Source: Mycetohabitans endofungorum (lineage in GTDB: Bacteria; Pseudomonadota; Gammaproteobacteria; Burkholderiales; Burkholderiaceae). From it: a stretch of DNA of 64,000 nt. The notes beneath the pieces were generated by a model, which had not been told where the DNA came from, searched no databases, and saw only the letters and a program-made list of their open reading frames with translations. Position numbers and translations under genes: made by a program. Below, in pieces: positions 50,389 through 59,684 of this stretch. How positions within the stretch are numbered: the first letter of the stretch is position 1; every line of letters begins with the position of its first letter. The stretch covers positions 868,001-932,000 of the forward strand of contig NZ_CP132744.1 of the NCBI RefSeq assembly GCF_037477895.1. The letters run 5' to 3'.

Positions 50389-51118
50389 CGACAACGCCGG
50401 GAATCAGATATGGGCCATGAAGCGGGTGATCAGGGCGAGAGGGCCCCGGACGCTGAGGCTAGGATAAGCGTAGGGTGTAGCGGGGCACAAATGGGCCGCC
50501 GTGGAACGAACGAGGGCGGATCATACGATGATTCACTGCCTGCTAGGCAGCAGGCTAGCAAAGAATGAATGCCTAACCGCGACCGCGAGCGGCCATCGAC
50601 TAGTTTTGTGTCGAATAGTCATAACGTTCGCTCAGAAAGCGCACTCCCTTCCTCGCCTGCGGGCTTGGCTTAGGTTGATGAACAGGCGGCCAGGCAGCAG
50701 GTGCGACGTCAACGGCGGGAGCTTTATCAAATTTTTTCTATGGTTGCTCGCCACTGGACAATAAAATGCACAATTCGGTCCGCAGAAGACCAATCGATTT
50801 CGGCCAATCTCCTGAAGCTGCGTTTCGCTTTGAACTTAATGAGCGTCTACGCGGAATGCAAAAGGTTGCACTTCACTTAGGCTTCCTGTCGATGCTGACA
50901 CTCTGAGTAATCAAGCCGGAGAAGGTCGGCGACCTATTGGTTGGGCGGATTCAGATGGCGGATATTACGCCGGACGACGTCATGGTTGACGTGTACTAGA
51001 AAGCGTTGATATGGCAGCTAAACAGGCCCAACGCGAGGGTATCGATTCATTGCACGCAGCAATGAACACGTGGCCGCTCGATATGAGACGCTGTCTAATA
51101 ATAGACTCATCGCCCAAT
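50389..51118. other. 730-bp gap with possible gene remnants
   Basis: No intact gene is supported. A short frame at 50766-50906 (46 codons, reading SPEAAFRFELNERLRGMQKV in its middle) looks protein-like but has no ribosome site. The segment around 50951-50999 (MADITPDDVMVDVY) also looks like a scrap. The stretch seems to be decayed accessory DNA at the edge of the conserved tRNA-tol block. Confidence 0.4.
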
Positions 51119-51150
51119 GGAAAAGGGCCCACACTCACGTGCGAGCCCTT
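51119..51150 (-). terminator. intrinsic terminator behind tRNA-Lys
   Basis: On the minus strand a stem of about 12 pairs (AAGGGCTCGCAC with GTGTGGGCCCTT, two G-U pairs) with a four-base loop is followed by a short T run. It begins about 9 bases after the CCA end of the tRNA, so it should end transcription of the tRNA. Confidence 0.8.
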
Positions 51151-51158
51151 GATTTCCT

Positions 51159-51234
51159 TGGTAGGCCGTACTGGATTCGAACCAGTGACCAACGGATTAA
51201 AAGTCCGCTGCTCTACCAGCTGAGCTAACGACCC
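51159..51234 (-). tRNA. tRNA-Lys (anticodon TTT)
   Basis: A 76-base cloverleaf with encoded CCA. The anticodon loop is CTTTTAA with TTT, and the T arm is ACTGG-TTCGAAT-CCAGT. The acceptor stem pairs GGGTCGT with ACGGCCT, which leaves a G1-U72 wobble at the top and a second U-G pair at 4-69. The position right behind cpoB is common in Burkholderiaceae. Confidence 0.95.
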
Positions 51235-51313
51235 AAAGAGCCAAAGATTATATCGACAAAAAACCGCTTGGTCAAGCGAACGATTCACGGCGAGCCGCCG
51301 ACCGGTACTCTCC

Positions 51314-52063
51314 TTATCGGATCTGCGCCAACCGGCTTTGTGCCGCCTGCGCGGCATTCGATCCGCTGTATCGCGCAAGCACTTGTCCCAGTGTTCGCTT
51401 CGCGGCTGCCTTCTGCCCTTGCTCCAATTGGTTGTTCGCGATAGCGAGCAATGCCTCTGGCGCGCGCGGGTGCGTGGGGTACTTTGTCACGACACCCTGC
51501 AACACTGTCGTCGACGCCTTGTAGTCTCGCTGTGCGTACAACGCATTGCCGAGCCAGTATTGTGCCGTCGGCTGATAGGGGCTGTTTAGATACTTCGACA
51601 CGAACGCCTTAAATCCCGACGTTGCGCCCTTGAAGTCACCGTTCTTGAACAGTTGCAGCGCTGCATTGAACGCGTCCGTTTCGCCTGGCTGTACCTCGCC
51701 CTGGACGCCATCGATCGTCTGTTGCTGAGGTTCGAACTTCTTCAGTCGGGCATCCAGGTCGGTGTAGTAGTCACGCTGTTGCTTTTGCAGCGCGGCGACT
51801 TGATTGGCCAAGTCCTCGTTCTGTCCGCGCAACGTTGCTACCTGCTGGTTCAGCTGGTCAAGGCGGTTCGATTGATCGAGTATCGTGCGCTGCGCCGCGC
51901 TCATCTGGTTTGCCAACGAGTCGGCTTTCGCGCGCAGGTCCAGCACCGCCTGCCGTGCCTCGTTATCGTCGAACAGACCGGCGTGCGCAGGCGGCGCGGC
52001 AAGCGCGGCGCCTGTCGCAGCCACAGCTGCAGCAACGCGCAGCCTACTGAAACGGACTTTCAT
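51314..52063 (-). CDS. cpoB: cell division coordinator CpoB (YbgF)
   Basis: The 249-residue periplasmic protein has a signal peptide ending at PPAHA, a trimerising coiled coil (residues 40-115, rich in Gln/Leu) and C-terminal TPR repeats (FNAALQLFKNGDFKGATSGF onward). It links the Tol-Pal machine to peptidoglycan synthesis by PBP1B at the division site. It is the last gene of the tol-pal operon, 17 bases behind pal, and is of normal length. Confidence 0.95.
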   Translation of the reverse strand: MKVRFSRLRVAAAVAATGAALAAPPAHAGLFDDNEARQAVLDLRAKADSLANQMSAAQRTILDQSNRLDQLNQQVATLRGQNEDLANQVAALQKQQRDYYTDLDARLKKFEPQQQTIDGVQGEVQPGETDAFNAALQLFKNGDFKGATSGFKAFVSKYLNSPYQPTAQYWLGNALYAQRDYKASTTVLQGVVTKYPTHPRAPEALLAIANNQLEQGQKAAAKRTLGQVLARYSGSNAAQAAQSRLAQIR

Positions 52064-52080
52064 GCGTCAGTCACCACTGG

Positions 52081-52590
52081 TTATTGATAGACGAGATCGG
52101 CGCGGCGATTCTGCGCCCACGAGGCTTCGTCGTGGCCCGTCGCAGCCGGTTTTTCCTTACCCAGGCTCACTGCTTCCATCTGACTGTCGTTTACCCCGAG
52201 CAGTGCCAGCGCGCGGCGTACCGACTCGGCACGCTTTTGGCCCAATGCCAGGTTATATTCGCTGGTACCGCGCTCGTCGGTGTTGCCTTGGATCAGCACG
52301 TGGCGTTGCGGATGGCCCTTCAGGTATTGCGCGTGGGCTTGCAGCAGTGGCTGATATTCATTGTTGACGGCGTAGCTGTCGAAATCGAAGTAGATGCTGC
52401 GTTTGGCAAGCGGGCTGTTCGGGTTGTTAAGCTCGTCAACATTGACTTGCTGCACGTCGGTCGACTGCGGTTGCGTGCCCACGGCGCCTGCCTTGGCGTT
52501 GGCGCCTTCATCAAGCTTGACACCGGAGTGGCATGCCGCCAATGCGCCCACCATCAGCGCTGCAAAAACGATACGCAATTTGGACATCAT
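52081..52590 (-). CDS. pal: peptidoglycan-associated lipoprotein Pal
   Basis: The 169-residue product has a lipoprotein signal with lipobox LAAC (Cys19) and a C-terminal OmpA-like domain: IYFDFDSYAVNNEY, GNTDERGTSEYN and the end NRRADLVYQ. Asp and Arg of the OmpA fold, which bind diaminopimelate in peptidoglycan, are kept. Pal anchors the outer membrane to the wall and is moved by TolB and TolA. AAGGAG lies 8 bases before the first of two ATG codons. Confidence 0.97.
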   Translation of the reverse strand: MMSKLRIVFAALMVGALAACHSGVKLDEGANAKAGAVGTQPQSTDVQQVNVDELNNPNSPLAKRSIYFDFDSYAVNNEYQPLLQAHAQYLKGHPQRHVLIQGNTDERGTSEYNLALGQKRAESVRRALALLGVNDSQMEAVSLGKEKPAATGHDEASWAQNRRADLVYQ

Positions 52591-52608
52591 TTGAAGCTCT
52601 CCTTATGG

Positions 52609-53901
52609 TTATTGCATGAAAGGGCCCCAGGACGGCTCACGCACGCCGCCGCCCGGGATCGACAACACCTGCCGTATGCTGCCGTCGGTCGAAACCGCGG
52701 CCAGCACTTGGCGGCCATTGACATGCGTCGCGTAGAGCAGGTATTGGCCGTTCGCCGCGAAACTCGGTGATTCGTCGTGCGTCGTGTCGGTGAGCGCCGT
52801 CGCGGATCCTGTCGACAGGTCCTGCAGATACAGCTTGAATGCACCGCCAACGCGCGAAATATACGCAAGTTCTTTGCCGTTCGGCGAGACGCGCGCACTG
52901 GTGTTGTAGCTGCCGTTGAACGTCACACGCTGCGCGGCGCTCACCGATTCGCCTTGTACGGGCATCTTGTAGATTTGAGGCGGGCCGCTGCGGTCGCTGG
53001 TGAAGTAGATTGACTGCCCATCCGGTGAGAAGGCCGGCTCGGTATCGATCGAGTTGCCGCGGGTAAGGCGGCGCAAGCCGGAGCCATCGGCGTTGACAAT
53101 AAAGATCTGCGTATTGCCGGTCAGCGACAGCGCTACCGCGAGCTTCGTGCCGTCCGGCGACCACGCCGGTGCACTGTTGTTGCCCTTTTGGTCAGATACC
53201 ATCATGCGCCGGCCGGTTGGCAAGTCGTGAATGTACACGATCGGTTTCTTTCTTTCGAAGGATACGTAGGCGAGCTTCGTGCCGTCCGGAGACCACGTTG
53301 GAGAGATGATCGGCTCCGGACTCGTCAGCGCGATATGCTCGTTCTGGCCGTCCGAGTCGGAGATCTTGAGTTGATAACGTCCGCCGTGACGCGTCACATA
53401 TGACAGCCGCGTGGCGAACATCCCGTGCGAGCCAAGTAGCTTTTGATAGATGTAGTCGGCGGCCTTGTGCGCGCTCATACGCAGCCCGCTTTCCGGGCTT
53501 ACAAGTGAGAGCCCGCCCAGGCTTTGTTGCTTGACCGTGTCGTACAGACGGAATCGTACTTCGTACTGGCCGTTCGCGAGCCGCGTGACGCTGCCGCCGA
53601 CGAACGCGTTTGCCCCCTTGGCCTTCCAACCGCCGAGATCGACTGAGTCGGATTCGGACACCGGCGCGCTACCCGCGTCGATGTTGCTGAACTTGCCGCT
53701 GCGGGCCAGGTCGGCCCGCACGATCGCCGCGACCTGCTGCGGTGAATTGGCCCCGTTTTCAAAATTTGCCACCGCAATCGGGAACTGGGTCGAACCGACA
53801 CCTGTGACGAGCACCGTCAGGTCGGCGCGCGCCGATGTGCCGGCGGTGACGAGCAATGACGCAACTAGCGTTTTCAGCCCCAGTTTTTTAATCAAACTCA
53901 T
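52609..53901 (-). CDS. tolB: Tol-Pal system beta-propeller protein TolB
   Basis: The 430-residue periplasmic protein has a signal peptide ([15 protein letters not shown]), an N-terminal alpha/beta domain, and a six-bladed propeller with repeated [12 protein letters not shown] and [13 protein letters not shown] units. It binds Pal with the propeller and TolA with its N terminus. The gene lies 18 bases upstream of pal and 143 bases behind tolA. Confidence 0.97.
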   Translation of the reverse strand: MSLIKKLGLKTLVASLLVTAGTSARADLTVLVTGVGSTQFPIAVANFENGANSPQQVAAIVRADLARSGKFSNIDAGSAPVSESDSVDLGGWKAKGANAFVGGSVTRLANGQYEVRFRLYDTVKQQSLGGLSLVSPESGLRMSAHKAADYIYQKLLGSHGMFATRLSYVTRHGGRYQLKISDSDGQNEHIALTSPEPIISPTWSPDGTKLAYVSFERKKPIVYIHDLPTGRRMMVSDQKGNNSAPAWSPDGTKLAVALSLTGNTQIFIVNADGSGLRRLTRGNSIDTEPAFSPDGQSIYFTSDRSGPPQIYKMPVQGESVSAAQRVTFNGSYNTSARVSPNGKELAYISRVGGAFKLYLQDLSTGSATALTDTTHDESPSFAANGQYLLYATHVNGRQVLAAVSTDGSIRQVLSIPGGGVREPSWGPFMQ

Positions 53902-54044
53902 GGCTTTTCCTACTTTCCCTGACTACATTGTTGGCGATTTTGCAACCCAGAACAGACCGTGAAACGGGGCGATCGTTCCCTTGGCGCAATCGCACCGCGG
54001 TGCTTTACGAGCGTGCATGGAGATGTGCCTCGGTCAACGACTAA

Positions 54045-55070
54045 TCATCCGCCGGCAGGCCGCATCCGAATATTGAAGCTTGCCGGTGCCTTGCCATGGG
54101 TATCCAGCGGCATCGGATCGGAGCGTTGGACCGCACGCAGCGCCGCGTCGTCCCACTGCGCGTTACCACTGCTGCGTGCGATGCGCGCGTCGAGCAGCGC
54201 ACCGTCGGGTGCGCAGCGTACGGCAATCAGCGTGTCTAGCCCTTCAGTGGGCCCGGACCAGATGACATTGGGCCGCACACGGCGCTGCACCTTGTCCGCA
54301 TAGCCAGCTGACGTTGCGGTTCCGCCGCTTCCCGTGCCTGTGCCGCTCTTGGCCAGTCCGTTACCCCCGGGCGCATCACCGGCCAGGCCCTGCAACTGCG
54401 CCAGCCTTGCCCGGCGCGCTTGGTCGAGCTTCTGGCGCGCGACCTGCTCGGCCGCCTGCTTGGCCTTGGCCGCTTGTTGCTCCTGCTGTTTTTTCGCCTG
54501 GGCAAGCTTTTCCTGCTGCTCCTTTTCCTGCTGCGCCTTCAACGCTTCTTGCTTTTTCAGCGCCTCTTGCCGTTGCTGCGCCGCGAGCTGCTGCTCGCGC
54601 AATTTTTCTGCTTCTTGCTGCTTCAGTTTCTCGGCCGCTGCTTTTTGCGCGGCGAGTTGCTGGCGGCGCGCCTCGGCTTGCCTGTGCACGCGCTCCTGTT
54701 CGGCCACTTGCGCCTGGCGCTCCGCCTCTTGTTGCTTGCGCCGCTTCTCCTGTTGCAACGCGATGTCCGCCTCCTCGCGCTGTGCTGGCGGTGGCGCGAG
54801 CTGCGCTGGCGTCGGCGCAGGGGCAGGGGCAGGGGCAGGGGCAGGGGCAGGGGCAGGGGCAGGGGCAGGGGCAGGGGGGGGCGAGGCCGGCGTGCTCGGC
54901 ACCTGCGTCCAGATTTCTGCTTCAGCGCCGGCAGGGGGGCTGTTTTGCCATTTCATCCCGTGGTACAGAAAGAGTGCGAGCAGCACGTGCATCAACGCGG
55001 CGAGCGCGAGTGCGCGCAGCGTGCCACGTTCCCGCGGCGGGTCAAACGGATATCCTGTTTTCGGCTTCAT
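54045..55070 (-). CDS. tolA: Tol-Pal system protein TolA
   Basis: The 341-residue product has a single membrane helix (residues 19-39), an Ala-Pro repeat (about 65-87), a long Lys/Gln/Ala-rich helical domain (100-220) and a C-terminal TonB-like domain (VRPNVIWSGPTEGLDTLIAVRC). It carries the energy of TolQR to TolB-Pal. Its start overlaps the tolR stop by 4 bases. The Ala-Pro part comes from a nine-fold hexanucleotide repeat with a run of eight G next to it, listed separately. Confidence 0.95.
   Translation of the reverse strand: MKPKTGYPFDPPRERGTLRALALAALMHVLLALFLYHGMKWQNSPPAGAEAEIWTQVPSTPASPPPAPAPAPAPAPAPAPAPAPAPTPAQLAPPPAQREEADIALQQEKRRKQQEAERQAQVAEQERVHRQAEARRQQLAAQKAAAEKLKQQEAEKLREQQLAAQQRQEALKKQEALKAQQEKEQQEKLAQAKKQQEQQAAKAKQAAEQVARQKLDQARRARLAQLQGLAGDAPGGNGLAKSGTGTGSGGTATSAGYADKVQRRVRPNVIWSGPTEGLDTLIAVRCAPDGALLDARIARSSGNAQWDDAALRAVQRSDPMPLDTHGKAPASFNIRMRPAGG
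54820..54881. repeat. GGGGCA hexanucleotide repeat, nine units, plus G8 run inside tolA
   Basis: Nine perfect GGGGCA units run from 54820 to 54873, then G8 at 54874-54881. On the coding strand they read as alternating Ala-Pro. Slippage of whole units would change only the length of the periplasmic Ala-Pro rod, while slippage in the G8 run would shift the frame of tolA. Confidence 0.9.
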
Positions 55071-55519
55071 TTCGGCTTGACGAGCAGCCCGACGCGTTTC
55101 ACGCCGTTTGCTTTCAGCTGCGACATGACGTTCATCACGATCTCGTACTTGACCGCTTTGTCCGCGCCGATCACGACCGGCTGGTCGGGGTGGGCCTGCG
55201 CCCGGTCGGCGACAAAGTGGTCCAGGTCTGCCAGCGTCATCGGCAATTCCTGCGTGGTGCCCGACGCGTCGTTCTTGTATTTAACACTCATGGCGCCGTC
55301 AGGCTTGATATTGACGATAACGGGTGGCGTCTGTTCCTGCGGAGCAGCATTGCCGACCGTGGGCAAGTTGATGATCGACGGCGCGACAAGCGGAGCGGTC
55401 ACCATGAAAATGACGAGTAGCACGAGCATCACGTCGATGTACGGAACGACGTTGATGTCGGACATCGCGCGGCGCGAACGGCCACCGCGCAGACTGGAGC
55501 GGATCGGAGTGCCGGCCAT
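55067..55519 (-). CDS. tolR: Tol-Pal system protein TolR
   Basis: The 150-residue ExbD/TolR-family protein has one membrane helix with the proton-relay Asp (INVVPYIDVMLVLLVIFMV) and a periplasmic domain. With TolQ it converts proton flow into movement of TolA. The gene lies 11 bases behind tolQ. Its length is normal. Confidence 0.97.
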   Translation of the reverse strand: MAGTPIRSSLRGGRSRRAMSDINVVPYIDVMLVLLVIFMVTAPLVAPSIINLPTVGNAAPQEQTPPVIVNIKPDGAMSVKYKNDASGTTQELPMTLADLDHFVADRAQAHPDQPVVIGADKAVKYEIVMNVMSQLKANGVKRVGLLVKPK

Positions 55520-55530
55520 CGGGTTCCCCG

Positions 55531-56208
55531 TCAGTGAGCCTGCCGTTGCAGGATGTTCGAAAATTCTTCGATGAAGGTCTCGAAGCGGATCGACAGGCGG
55601 TCGATGTCGTGTGCGTAGCGATTATAGGCGACCACCGCCGGGATGGCCGCAAACAGGCCGATGGCGGTGGCGACCAACGCCTCCGCGATGCCAGGCGCGA
55701 CGCTAGCCAGCGTCGCCTGCTGCACGTTCGCAAGCCCGCGAAACGCGTTCATGATGCCCCAGACAGTGCCGAACAGGCCGATGTACGGGCTCACCGAGCC
55801 GACCGACGCAAGAAACGCTAGGTTGGCCTCGAGCGCGTCCATTTCGCGCTGGAACGCGGCGCGCATCGCGCGACGCGCACCATCCAGAATCGCACCGGGT
55901 TCGGCAACGCGTTTTTCCTTGGCTTTCAGGAACTCACGCATGCCTGACTCGAAGATCCGCTCGAGGGCGCCAATCGTATGACGATTGGTCGCCGCGCTCT
56001 GGTACAGCGTCTGTAGGTCGCCACCCGACCAGAAATCGCGCTCGAACCATTCAGTCTGCGCGCGGGCGCGACGGATCGAGAACCATTTGCGGAAGATGAA
56101 AGTCCAGGACATCAGCGACAGCAACAGCAGCAGTGCCATGACGGCTTGCGCCAGCAGGCTTGCGTTCAATACGAGCGAAATGATCGAAAGGTCTTGTGCG
56201 TTATTCAT
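55531..56208 (-). CDS. tolQ: Tol-Pal system protein TolQ
   Basis: The 225-residue ExbB/TolQ-family protein has three membrane helices: near 18-38, about 135-155 (SVSPYIGLFGTVWGIMNAF) and about 170-192 (GIAEALVATAIGLFAAIPA). It forms the proton channel with TolR. It lies 55 bases behind ybgC in the conserved operon. Confidence 0.97.
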   Translation of the reverse strand: MNNAQDLSIISLVLNASLLAQAVMALLLLLSLMSWTFIFRKWFSIRRARAQTEWFERDFWSGGDLQTLYQSAATNRHTIGALERIFESGMREFLKAKEKRVAEPGAILDGARRAMRAAFQREMDALEANLAFLASVGSVSPYIGLFGTVWGIMNAFRGLANVQQATLASVAPGIAEALVATAIGLFAAIPAVVAYNRYAHDIDRLSIRFETFIEEFSNILQRQAH

Positions 56209-56263
56209 GGTGATTCACTGGGTGGAGCGGATCGGCTCACGTTCTGTGCAGTGTCAACGTATG

Positions 56264-56728
56264 TCAGCGTGCGAGCGTTGACAGCTGCGCATCGCGCGGG
56301 CCGCTCAGCAACGCTTGGCGTACGGTGTCAGGCAATGGCACGGGCCGGATTGTCGTGCGTTGGACGCAGGCCACGCGGATCGTGCCGGTGGATAGCACTT
56401 TGCCGTCGCAACTTGCCTGTTGGTAAAAATCAACCGAGGCGGGGCCGAGCCGCTCGATACGACTCTCGATAATTAGCACGTCGTCCAGGCGCGCCGGGGC
56501 CCGGTAGTCGACGGCAGTGCTGCGCACGACGAACATGACCTGCTGGGCGTCGGCCAGCTGCCGCTGGTCGACGCCACATGCACGCAGCCACTCGGTGCGG
56601 GCCCGTTCGAAGAACTTGAGGTAATTGGCGTAGAAGACAATGCCGCCGGCGTCGGTGTCTTCAAAATATACGCGTACCGGCCATATAAAGCCGGGCCGGG
56701 CTGCCGGTTCAGGCGAGATCCTATTCAT
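56264..56728 (-). CDS. ybgC: acyl-CoA thioesterase YbgC
   Basis: The 154-residue hot-dog fold thioesterase has the family signature VYFEDTDAGGIVFYANYLKFFERARTEW with the catalytic Asp near residue 25. YbgC hydrolyses acyl-CoA thioesters and may link lipid synthesis to the Tol system. It is the first gene of the tol-pal operon here. Confidence 0.95.
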   Translation of the reverse strand: MNRISPEPAARPGFIWPVRVYFEDTDAGGIVFYANYLKFFERARTEWLRACGVDQRQLADAQQVMFVVRSTAVDYRAPARLDDVLIIESRIERLGPASVDFYQQASCDGKVLSTGTIRVACVQRTTIRPVPLPDTVRQALLSGPRDAQLSTLAR

Positions 56729-56890
56729 CCGCGGGATTCTACCGGAACGCGTGTGACAGTCCCGAACGATGAACGGTGTCGCGCTGCGTATAAGCAGCCG
56801 CGACGTCGCAATGACGGAAAAAAATGAACGGGCGTTTTTAATGCCACGCTCAGTTGCCTATTCAGCCCCCTTCCAATACACTAACGCGCC

Positions 56891-56985
56891 TAACCCTGCG
56901 TAACTGGCGATAGCGACTTTTAAGTCGGAGGTGGAGCAACCACCGTGAAGCGCGGGGTGCATTCTTGCCGTTCGCCTGGGCAGCC
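56891..56985 (+). promoter_or_regulatory. ZTP (pfl) riboswitch upstream of glyA
   Basis: The leader holds the conserved parts of the pfl motif in order: ACTGGCG (56903), GGAGGTGGAGCAACCACCG (from 56928), a GCG-GGG segment, and GCCGTTCGCCTGGGCA (56967-56982), which forms the pseudoknot. The ligand of this class is ZTP/ZMP, a signal of 10-formyl-tetrahydrofolate shortage, and glyA is a known target gene. The perfect hairpin CGGAAG-TCTC-CTTCCG at 57038-57053 may belong to the expression platform. A minus-strand ORF over this region is therefore not believed. Confidence 0.82.
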
Positions 56986-57140
56986 GTGATCCGGTCGCAG
57001 TCGTTGCGTCACCCGGGCTGTCCTGTCCTTGCGTCATCGGAAGTCTCCTTCCGCTAAGCCGTTCCAGGACCGTATTCCTGCCGTGGGCGCGACAGTGCAC
57101 CGATTCGGTCAACCGTTTGAACATTGAAGGGAACTGACGC

Positions 57141-58388
57141 ATGTTTGACAAAGCCGAGCAAACCATTGCGAACGTCGATCCGCAAGTCTGGCAGGCGATT
57201 CAGAACGAGAACCGCCGGCAAGAAGACCATATCGAGTTGATCGCGTCGGAAAACTATACGAGCCCGGCGGTGATGGCGGCCCAAGGCTCCCAACTGACCA
57301 ACAAGTACGCCGAAGGGTATCCCGGCAAGCGGTACTACGGCGGCTGCGAATATGTCGATGTGGTCGAGCAGTTGGCGATCGAGCGGGTCAAGCAGCTGTT
57401 TGGCGCGGAGGCGGCGAATGTACAACCCAATTCGGGTTCGCAGGCCAATCAGGGGGTGTTCTTCGCGGTCCTCAAGCCGGGCGATACGATCATGGGCATG
57501 AGCCTCGCGCATGGCGGCCACCTGACGCACGGCTCGCCGGTCAACCTGTCCGGCAAGTGGTTCAATGTCGTCAGCTACGGGCTGAACGAGAACGAGGACA
57601 TCGACTACGATGCAGCCGAGCAGCTCGCGCAGCAGCACAAGCCGAAGCTGCTGGTCGCGGGCGCGTCGGCGTTCTCGCTGCGCATCGACTTCGAGCGCCT
57701 GGCACGGATCGCGAAGTCGGTCGGTGCCTATTTCATGGTGGACATGGCGCACTATGCGGGGTTGATTGCCGCCGGCGTCTATCCGAACCCTGTGCCGCAT
57801 GCTGATTTTGTGACGACAACCACGCACAAGAGCTTGCGTGGTCCGCGTGGCGGCGTGATTCTGATGAAGGCCGAGCACGAAAAGGCGGTCAATTCAGCGA
57901 TTTTTCCGGGCATTCAGGGCGGTCCGTTGATGCACGTGATCGCGGCGAAGGCCGTCGCGTTCAAGGAAGCGCTGGCGCCGGAGTTCAAGTCCTACCAGCA
58001 GCAGGTCGTGGACAACGCGCGCGCGCTCGCCGAAACGCTGGTCAGGCGCGGCTTGCGGATCGTATCCGGCCGCACCGAGAGCCATGTGATGTTGGTCGAT
58101 CTGCGTGCGAAACAGATCACGGGCAAGGCTGCGGAGGCCGCGTTGGGCGCCGCGCACATCACCGTGAACAAGAATGCGATCCCGAATGATCCGGAAAAGC
58201 CGTTCGTGACTAGCGGCATCCGGCTCGGCTCGCCGGCGATGACCACGCGTGGTTTCGGTCCCGAGCAGGCCGAGCAGGTCGGCAACCTGATTGCCGATGT
58301 GCTGGACAATCCAGAAGATGCGGCAACCATTGAGCGGGTGCGTGGCCAAGTCGCCGAACTCACGCGCCGGTTCCCGGTGTACAAGTAA
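57141..58388 (+). CDS. glyA: serine hydroxymethyltransferase
   Basis: The 415-residue PLP enzyme converts serine and tetrahydrofolate to glycine and methylene-tetrahydrofolate, the main source of one-carbon units. Visible are [26 protein letters not shown] and the PLP lysine in [22 protein letters not shown] lies before the ATG. It is under the ZTP riboswitch and is followed by nrdR after 18 bases. Confidence 0.98.
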   Translation: MFDKAEQTIANVDPQVWQAIQNENRRQEDHIELIASENYTSPAVMAAQGSQLTNKYAEGYPGKRYYGGCEYVDVVEQLAIERVKQLFGAEAANVQPNSGSQANQGVFFAVLKPGDTIMGMSLAHGGHLTHGSPVNLSGKWFNVVSYGLNENEDIDYDAAEQLAQQHKPKLLVAGASAFSLRIDFERLARIAKSVGAYFMVDMAHYAGLIAAGVYPNPVPHADFVTTTTHKSLRGPRGGVILMKAEHEKAVNSAIFPGIQGGPLMHVIAAKAVAFKEALAPEFKSYQQQVVDNARALAETLVRRGLRIVSGRTESHVMLVDLRAKQITGKAAEAALGAAHITVNKNAIPNDPEKPFVTSGIRLGSPAMTTRGFGPEQAEQVGNLIADVLDNPEDAATIERVRGQVAELTRRFPVYK

Positions 58389-58406
58389 GCTGCGGGACGA
58401 ATCGCC

Positions 58407-58901
58407 ATGCGCTGCCCGTTTTGCCGGCACGACGACACCCAGGTGGTGGATTCGCGCGTGTCGGAGGACGGCGCAGCGATCCGCCGCCGCCGCCGCTGCC
58501 CGGCTTGCGACAAGCGCTTCACGACATATGAGCGGGTCGAACTCGCGCTGCCGACGGTCGTCAAGAAGGATGGCACGCGAGTCGAATTCGACCGCCGCAA
58601 GATTCTGTCCAGCATGCAACTTGCGTTGCGCAAGCGGCCCGTGGCCGCCGAGGCGATCGACGAGGCGGTGGCGCGTGTCGAGTACCAGTTACTGGCATCC
58701 GGCGAGCGCGAGGTGCGCAGCGAACGGCTCGGCGAACTGGTGATGGACGAGTTGCGCAAGCTCGACAAGATCGCCTATGTGCGTTTCGCATCGGTGTACA
58801 AGCGTTTTGAGGACGTGTCCGAGTTCAAGAATCTGATCGATGAGTTCGGTCGATCCGCAGCCGGCACGTCCGGCTCCGCGTCGCGCAAGCGGCAGTCATA
58901 G
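58407..58901 (+). CDS. nrdR: transcriptional repressor NrdR
   Basis: The 164-residue protein has a zinc ribbon (CPFCRHDD and [12 protein letters not shown]) and an ATP-cone domain ([16 protein letters not shown], residues 50-140). NrdR senses ATP/dATP and represses ribonucleotide reductase genes. The glyA-nrdR pair is common in Burkholderiaceae. Confidence 0.97.
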   Translation: MRCPFCRHDDTQVVDSRVSEDGAAIRRRRRCPACDKRFTTYERVELALPTVVKKDGTRVEFDRRKILSSMQLALRKRPVAAEAIDEAVARVEYQLLASGEREVRSERLGELVMDELRKLDKIAYVRFASVYKRFEDVSEFKNLIDEFGRSAAGTSGSASRKRQS

Positions 58902-59138
58902 GCGCCTCTGACGGCGTCATCGCGTTTCCCATCCTATATCGCTGTTCCACCATTAAGCCGCATGGCGTGTAGTTCGACGTGCTGCGGCTAAAGATCCGCG
59001 ACGCGAAGCGGGCGCAAGCGCCTGGCCCGGCGCCGCTGGCCATTCGGTCAATTGTTGCGCGCCGCGCGCCGTCCTACAGTGTTCGTCAATGGCAACGCAT
59101 CGAGCGTTGTGTGTCACGGGCATCCAGGAGGCGTGACG

Positions 59139-59684
59139 GTGGAACGATATCGAGCCGCGCGGCGGCGCGGATTCATGCTGGCCGAGATCTGTACAGTCAT
59201 GGCAATTTCATTGGCGTTGGCAGCATGGGTGATTCCGTCGCTCCACGAATGGCATTCGCGAGAGCAGATTCGGGCGGCGGCGCGTGCACTGGCGCGCACG
59301 TTGTCGTTGGCCCGTAGCGAGGCCGTGGCGCGTCAGGCACCGGTGACGGTCTGCCGCTCGGATGGTGCGGGTCAGTGCATCTTACCTGGCCGACCGTGCG
59401 CCACGGGCGCGCTGGACTGGTCCTGCGGCTGGCTGATGCAGACCCGGCAGCCTGGCGTCGGCGCGTGGCCGATCCTGCTACACACACAACCGGCTGTGAG
59501 CGATGTGACGATCACCGGCAGTACGACGGAAATGAGATTTTTGCCGCCCGCCGGCTTATCCGCTGGCAGCTTTCGCGGCTTTGCGGTGCGCGCAGCGCGC
59601 GCGTCACCGCGTATTGCGGCGTTGCATGTTCGTCTTGCGGCCGGTGGCCGTGCGTTGATCCATGCTGATGCGTATCGCAGATGA
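59139..59684 (+). CDS. type IV minor pseudopilin, FimT/GspH type
   Basis: A prepilin with a short leader and the cleavage site G/FMLAE followed by a hydrophobic helix (ICTVMAISLALAAWVIPSL). The C-terminal part has the GspH/FimT Cys-containing region (VTVCRSDGAGQCILPGRPC). The GTG at 59139 lies 7 bases behind AGGAGG and gives a leader of 12 residues; the far upstream ATG at 59052 is less likely. It opens a five-gene minor pilin operon. Confidence 0.85.
   Translation: MERYRAARRRGFMLAEICTVMAISLALAAWVIPSLHEWHSREQIRAAARALARTLSLARSEAVARQAPVTVCRSDGAGQCILPGRPCATGALDWSCGWLMQTRQPGVGAWPILLHTQPAVSDVTITGSTTEMRFLPPAGLSAGSFRGFAVRAARASPRIAALHVRLAAGGRALIHADAYRR

Noticed and set aside
50395..50560. hrp-type promoter (TTCG-N16-TTCG) upstream of the F-box gene
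   Set aside because: Only single TTCG words occur; no pair with the right spacing is found.
54314..55574. Long plus-strand ORFs (up to 384 codons) opposite tolA and tolR
   Set aside because: They are antisense shadows of high-GC, low-complexity Lys/Gln/Ala codons in tolA; the products are Arg/Leu/Cys-rich and without domains.
56858..57166. Minus-strand ORF, with an apparent ribosome site before an internal ATG at 57037
   Set aside because: It covers the ZTP riboswitch motif in front of glyA; the apparent ribosome site is one arm of a hairpin on the other strand, and the product shows no family.
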